From NCBI RefSeq assembly GCF_017873765.1, contig NZ_JAGGKP010000012.1, positions 1-64,000 on the forward strand: DNA of 64,000 bases. The letters are read 5' to 3'. This DNA comes from Paenibacillus sediminis (GTDB lineage: Bacteria > Bacillota > Bacilli > Paenibacillales > Paenibacillaceae). The notes beneath the pieces were generated by a model. That model searched no databases. It was not told the origin of the DNA and saw nothing but the letters and a program-made list of their open reading frames with translations. Positions 58,295 to 64,000 of the stretch are shown here, piece by piece (positions within the stretch are counted from its first letter, which is position 1; the number at the start of each line of letters is the position of its first letter). The translations under genes and the position numbers were made by a program.

Positions 58295-59407
58295 TTGTTT
58301 GTAAAAGAGATGTCTATGGAGCATTATCGCAACTATGAGGGGCTGAACCTGGCTGATTTCGGTAATGTGAATTTGTTTATCGGCCAAAATGCTCAGGGGA
58401 AAACCAATTTGCTTGAAGCGATCCTTGTTCTTGCTTTAACAAAGTCTCATCGGACGAACAAAGATAAGGAACTGATTCAATTTGAAAATGATGCTGCGCA
58501 TCTATCTATGCATGTAGATAAAAAGTATGGGCCGGTTCAGCTTGATTTGCGCATCTCTAATCAGGGGAAGAAAGCGAAAATTAACGGGCTCGAGCAGCGG
58601 AAACTGAGCGATTTTATCGGGACACTCAATGTAGTTATGTTCGCTCCAGAAGATTTAGAAATTGTAAAAGGGACACCGGGAGTACGCCGCCGGTTCCTCG
58701 ACATGGAAATCGGTCAGGTTCAGCCAAGTTATCTCTACCATCTTCAGCAATATCAGAAAGTGTTGCTTCAGCGTAACAATATGCTCAAACAAGCATGGAA
58801 CGGCGCTGCAGGACAAGAGACGATGCTTGAAATATGGAATGAGCAGCTGGCTGGCCACGGTGTTAAAATTATAAAAAAAAGGAAACAATTTATAAAAAAA
58901 CTGCAAAATTGGGCGGAAACTATTCATCAGGGCATTACAAACGGCCGAGAAAGCCTGCAGTTGTCCTATATTCCCTCTTTCGGCGAAGCAGAGGAAGAAG
59001 ATGAAACTGTTCTATTAGACCAATTTATGATAAAGTTATCACAAATGAAAGAACAGGAAATTAGGCGTGGTATGACTCTCACCGGGCCTCATCGTGATGA
59101 TTTGGCCTTTTATATTAACGATAAAGAAGTGCAAACGTACGGGTCCCAAGGACAGCAGAGAACAACCGCTTTATCGCTTAAGCTTGCAGAAATTGAGCTT
59201 ATTCATGAAGAAATTGGAGAGTATCCAGTACTTCTGCTAGATGATGTGTTATCGGAGCTCGATCCATATCGGCAGACACAGCTTATTGAGACGTTTCAAA
59301 GCAAGGTTCAAACATTTATTACAGCGACGGGAATTGAGAGTATTAATGCAAGTAAGCTACAAGATGCTGTCATTTATCATGTCCACGATGGACAGGTAAA
59401 GTCATAA
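58295..59407 (+). CDS. recF: DNA replication and repair protein RecF
   Basis: About 370 aa from the TTG at 58295 (GAGGAGG about ten bases upstream; the TTG at 58286 is too close). Walker A GQNAQGKTNLLEA and the ABC-type signature TGPHRDDLAF with LLDDVLSELD are intact. It loads RecA at gaps with RecOR. Confidence 0.95.
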   Translation: MFVKEMSMEHYRNYEGLNLADFGNVNLFIGQNAQGKTNLLEAILVLALTKSHRTNKDKELIQFENDAAHLSMHVDKKYGPVQLDLRISNQGKKAKINGLEQRKLSDFIGTLNVVMFAPEDLEIVKGTPGVRRRFLDMEIGQVQPSYLYHLQQYQKVLLQRNNMLKQAWNGAAGQETMLEIWNEQLAGHGVKIIKKRKQFIKKLQNWAETIHQGITNGRESLQLSYIPSFGEAEEEDETVLLDQFMIKLSQMKEQEIRRGMTLTGPHRDDLAFYINDKEVQTYGSQGQQRTTALSLKLAEIELIHEEIGEYPVLLLDDVLSELDPYRQTQLIETFQSKVQTFITATGIESINASKLQDAVIYHVHDGQVKS

Positions 59408-59423
59408 GGGGTGAATAGAACGT

Positions 59424-59675
59424 ATGTACATCCATTTGGGCGGAGATAAAATTATCCGATCCTCGGAACTGGTTGCTATTTTTGATATAACGATTGAGAA
59501 ATCTTCGAAAATTTCCAAACAGTATGTCACACATGCAATGGAGAACAAAACTGTCGAGGTTATTGATGAGGAAGAATCGAAATCAATTGTAGTGACCAAA
59601 GATATCGTTTACTATTCTCCGATTTCGTCATCCACGCTCAAGAAGAGGGCAAACGTGTTTTTTGCCAATGCTTAA
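59424..59675 (+). CDS. remB: Extracellular matrix regulator RemB (YaaB)
   Basis: 83 aa, DUF370 family: MYIHLGGDKIIRSSELVAIF and ending TLKKRANVFFANA. In Bacillus it lies between recF and gyrB and helps control biofilm genes with RemA. Confidence 0.93.
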   Translation: MYIHLGGDKIIRSSELVAIFDITIEKSSKISKQYVTHAMENKTVEVIDEEESKSIVVTKDIVYYSPISSSTLKKRANVFFANA

Positions 59676-59713
59676 AGCCCAAGATCAAATGGGAACTCAA
59701 TCTATAGAAGTAG

Positions 59714-61633
<1,920 letters not shown>

Positions 61634-61650
61634 TCTATATTCGGAAGACA

Positions 61651-61676
61651 GAAGGCGCACAGCGCCTTCTTTTTTT
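61651..61676 (+). terminator. Terminator of gyrB
   Basis: GAAGGCGC-ACA-GCGCCTTC, a perfect stem followed by TTTTTTT. Confidence 0.93.
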
Positions 61677-61734
61677 GAGAGTAACATGCTTATGACTACA
61701 CAGTGCTGTCACATACTTAAATAGATCGAAATAT

Positions 61735-61763
61735 AGGACAACAGTCCAATAAAATGGTATAAT
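61735..61763 (+). promoter_or_regulatory. Candidate upstream gyrA promoter
   Basis: AGGACA (61735-61740) and a perfect TATAAT (61758-61763) with 17-base spacing, upstream of the three stem-loops, which would then be transcribed. Confidence 0.5.
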
Positions 61764-61904
61764 TAAGAGATGATTTATAAACCGCTAATTAATTGAGTGA
61801 GAATGTCTGCATATAGATTATAGATGTCATATGCGGGACAGACTCAAGCGGAACGAGAGTCCATGGGAACTTGGTTCCGTATCGTTACGATGAGTAATGT
61901 TTAA

Positions 61905-61934
61905 TTGTACTTGTTTTGTGAAAGTAATATAATG
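61905..61934 (+). promoter_or_regulatory. Candidate proximal gyrA promoter
   Basis: TTGTAC (61905-61910) and a perfect TATAAT (61929-61934), 18 bases apart, about 85 bases before gyrA. Confidence 0.45.
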
Positions 61935-62023
61935 AATATTAGCGGTTTTTAGTGATTTTAGGCTGATTTTGGCCTTTTCCCATACTTAGGCACGTTTGGA
62001 TAGCATAATGAAGGAGGTCCAGC

Positions 62024-64000
62024 ATGGCGGAAGAAAATAACTCGCAAATCAAAGATCGGGACATAGGTGTGGAGATGCGTGAATCCTTTATGGATTACGC
62101 GATGAGCATCATTGTGAGCCGTGCTTTGCCGGATGTGCGGGATGGACTCAAACCAGTGCATCGTCGTATTTTGTATGCGATGTCGGAACTTGGGATGTCC
62201 CCAGACAAGCCATACAAGAAGTCAGCCAGAATCGTCGGTGAAGTAATCGGTAAATATCACCCTCACGGTGATTCTGCGGTTTATGAGACAATGGTCCGAA
62301 TGGCACAAGACTTCTCAATGCGTTATATGCTTGTAGACGGTCATGGTAACTTCGGTTCAATCGATGGTGACTCAGCTGCAGCTATGCGTTATACAGAAGC
62401 TCGTTTGTCAAAAATCGCAATGGAAATGCTTCGAGACATTAACAAAGAGACGATTGATTTCATTCCGAACTACGATGGAGAAGAGCACGAACCGGTTGTA
62501 CTTCCAGCACGTTATCCTAATTTGCTCGTGAATGGTGTATCGGGGATTGCCGTCGGAATGGCAACTAATATCCCGCCTCATAATCTAGGAGAAGTGATTG
62601 ACGGAGTTCAGGCGCTAATAGAAAATCCAGAGATAACTCCGCTTGAACTAATGCAATATATTAAGGGCCCTGACTTCCCAACTGCCGGATATATTCTTGG
62701 CAGAGAAGGAATTCGTCAGGCTTATTCTACGGGACGCGGCTCTGTTACGATGAGAGCGAAAGCAACCATTGAAGAAAACAACAATAAAGCGCGCATCATT
62801 GTACATGAACTTCCGTATCAGGTTATTAAAGCCCGCCTGGTTGAGAAGATTGCAGAGCTTGTTCGAGATAAAAAAATTGACGGCATTACCGATCTGCGCG
62901 ATGAATCAGACCGCAACGGTATGCGTATTGTCATTGAGCTGCGTCGTGATGTGAATCCGAATGTTGTGCTTAATAACTTGTACAAACATACTGCAATGCA
63001 GTCTACATTCGGTATTAACATGCTGGCGATTGTAAATGGCGAGCCTAAAATTTTGAACTTGCGTGATGTTCTATATCATTATCTCCAGCACCAAGTGGAA
63101 GTTATTCGTAGACGTACGCAATTTGATTTGAAAAAGGCTGAAGCAAGAGCTCATATTTTAGAAGGTCTGCGTATCGCGCTTGACCATTTGGACGAAGTGA
63201 TCGCTTTAATTCGCGCATCGCAAACTACAGAAATTGCTAGAGATGGACTCATTGAACGTTTTGGACTTAGCCATGAGCAGGCTCAAGCTATTTTGGAAAT
63301 GCGTCTGCAACGCCTCACTGGCTTAGAACGTGAGAAAATCGAAAGCGAGTATAACGAGCTCATTCAGAAAATTGCAGAGTATCGTGAAATTTTGGCGAAT
63401 GAACATTTGATTCTTAAAATCATCAGTGAAGAAATGCAAGAAATTAAAGATAAATATGCTGATGAACGCCGTACGGAAATTACCGTGGGTGAAGAAAGTA
63501 TTTTGGACGAAGATCTCATTCCGCAAGAAGAAGTGATCATCACCATTTCCCATACTGGTTATATTAAACGTCTTCCGGTATCGACTTATCGCAGTCAGAA
63601 ACGTGGAGGACGCGGCGTAATGGGGATGGATACGAAGGATAACGACTTCGTTGAACATCTATTTGTGACGAATTCACATCACTACTTGATGTTCTTTACG
63701 GATAAAGGGAAGGCATACCGCATTAAAGCATATGAAATCCCAGATTTAAGCCGTACGGCTCGGGGAACACCGATTATTAACCTCATTCAAATTGAGCAGG
63801 GTGAGACGATTAATGCGGTAATTCCTGTTGAACAGTTCGAGAGCGATAAATATCTATTCTTTGCAACTCGAAACGGTATTGTGAAGAAGACGCCTCTAGA
63901 AGATTACGTTAATATTCGCAAAGGTGGTCTCATTGCCGTTAATTTACGTGAGGATGACTCTCTAATTGAAGTCAAACTGACAGACGGCAGTAAAGAGCTG
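62024..64000 (+). CDS. gyrA: DNA gyrase subunit A (partial, first 659 codons)
   Basis: The frame is open to the window end. AAGGAGG lies before the ATG. Catalytic Tyr123 ([10 protein letters not shown]) is present. In the quinolone-determining region Ser84 and Glu88 (PHGDSAVYE) are wild type. The C-terminal beta-pinwheel begins near the end. Confidence 0.97.
   Translation, partial: MAEENNSQIKDRDIGVEMRESFMDYAMSIIVSRALPDVRDGLKPVHRRILYAMSELGMSPDKPYKKSARIVGEVIGKYHPHGDSAVYETMVRMAQDFSMRYMLVDGHGNFGSIDGDSAAAMRYTEARLSKIAMEMLRDINKETIDFIPNYDGEEHEPVVLPARYPNLLVNGVSGIAVGMATNIPPHNLGEVIDGVQALIENPEITPLELMQYIKGPDFPTAGYILGREGIRQAYSTGRGSVTMRAKATIEENNNKARIIVHELPYQVIKARLVEKIAELVRDKKIDGITDLRDESDRNGMRIVIELRRDVNPNVVLNNLYKHTAMQSTFGINMLAIVNGEPKILNLRDVLYHYLQHQVEVIRRRTQFDLKKAEARAHILEGLRIALDHLDEVIALIRASQTTEIARDGLIERFGLSHEQAQAILEMRLQRLTGLEREKIESEYNELIQKIAEYREILANEHLILKIISEEMQEIKDKYADERRTEITVGEESILDEDLIPQEEVIITISHTGYIKRLPVSTYRSQKRGGRGVMGMDTKDNDFVEHLFVTNSHHYLMFFTDKGKAYRIKAYEIPDLSRTARGTPIINLIQIEQGETINAVIPVEQFESDKYLFFATRNGIVKKTPLEDYVNIRKGGLIAVNLREDDSLIEVKLTDGSKEL

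Larger units (their letters stand above)
61634..62023. other. gyrB-gyrA intergenic region with structured leader
   Basis: No gene. It holds the gyrB terminator, two promoter-like sequences and three consecutive stem-loops (61804-61840, 61841-61861, 61866-61878). Confidence 0.6.

Overview
The window is the replication-origin region of an endospore-forming Firmicute, most likely Paenibacillus or a close relative. The evidence is the order rpmH-dnaA-dnaN-yaaA-recF-remB-gyrB-gyrA, the complete walRKHIJ-htrA-rlmH block, noc/soj/spo0J, the sporulation protein YyaC, and small Bacillales families (CxxH/CxxC protein, YjzC, DUF951, DUF3343, DUF4446). The genus is an inference from gene order and protein flavour, not a database match. 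Nearly all genes left of about 55 kb are on the minus strand and all genes to the right are on the plus strand, so transcription runs away from oriC, which sits around dnaA.

Layout. 1-153: right end of an IS3-family (IS150-like) insertion sequence, cut by the window edge. 172-9856: a minus-strand defence-type operon of five genes: a small 78-aa protein, a DUF499 ATPase, a DUF3780 protein, a DUF1156 zinc-ribbon DNA methyltransferase and a PLD-SNF2 helicase. 10026-13668: a second minus-strand defence operon built on SIR2-like and HerA proteins (the SIR2-HerA/Nezha type), with a zinc-ribbon gene in front and an unknown 120-aa gene behind. 13669-14546: a junction with terminators, inverted repeats and a small frameshifted gene, ending at the 3' end of rlmH. 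The AT-rich island therefore abuts rlmH, the gene that SCC elements target in staphylococci. 14547-22676: rlmH, a CxxH/CxxC protein, htrA, a 71-aa protein, and walJ, walI, walH, walK, walR. 22809-32447: LysM-G5-M23 peptidase, a membrane-anchored unknown, purA, dnaB, rplI, gdpP, a DUF2232 membrane protein, a MazG-like protein and a CBS-domain protein. 32633-38315: oligopeptide ABC transporter oppABCDF. 38915-44753: rpsR, ssb, rpsF, yjzC, tRNA-Ser(CGA), DUF951, MscS channel, DUF3343, yyaC, DUF4446 and a class-V aminotransferase. 44833-54692: spo0J, soj, noc, rsmG, mnmG, mnmE, jag, yidC, rnpA and rpmH, with two perfect parS sites. 54900-64000: oriC (DnaA boxes on both sides of dnaA and a DnaA-trio element), dnaA, dnaN, yaaA, recF, remB, gyrB and the first 659 codons of gyrA.

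Most of the window is conserved housekeeping: replication initiation, chromosome segregation, tRNA modification, membrane-protein insertion, cell-wall signalling and c-di-AMP turnover. The accessory content is the first 14 kb, where two multi-gene anti-phage type operons lie side by side. The SIR2-HerA pair belongs to a described defence type. The DUF1156/DUF499/DUF3780/PLD-helicase set has been noticed before in defence-island surveys (from memory), but its mechanism is much less clear, and it is the best candidate for new biology here. Other points to check are small ORFs and starts inside the defence operons, structured non-coding stretches (noc-rsmG, gyrB-gyrA, oppA-oppB), and a Noc-site-like sequence inside walK.
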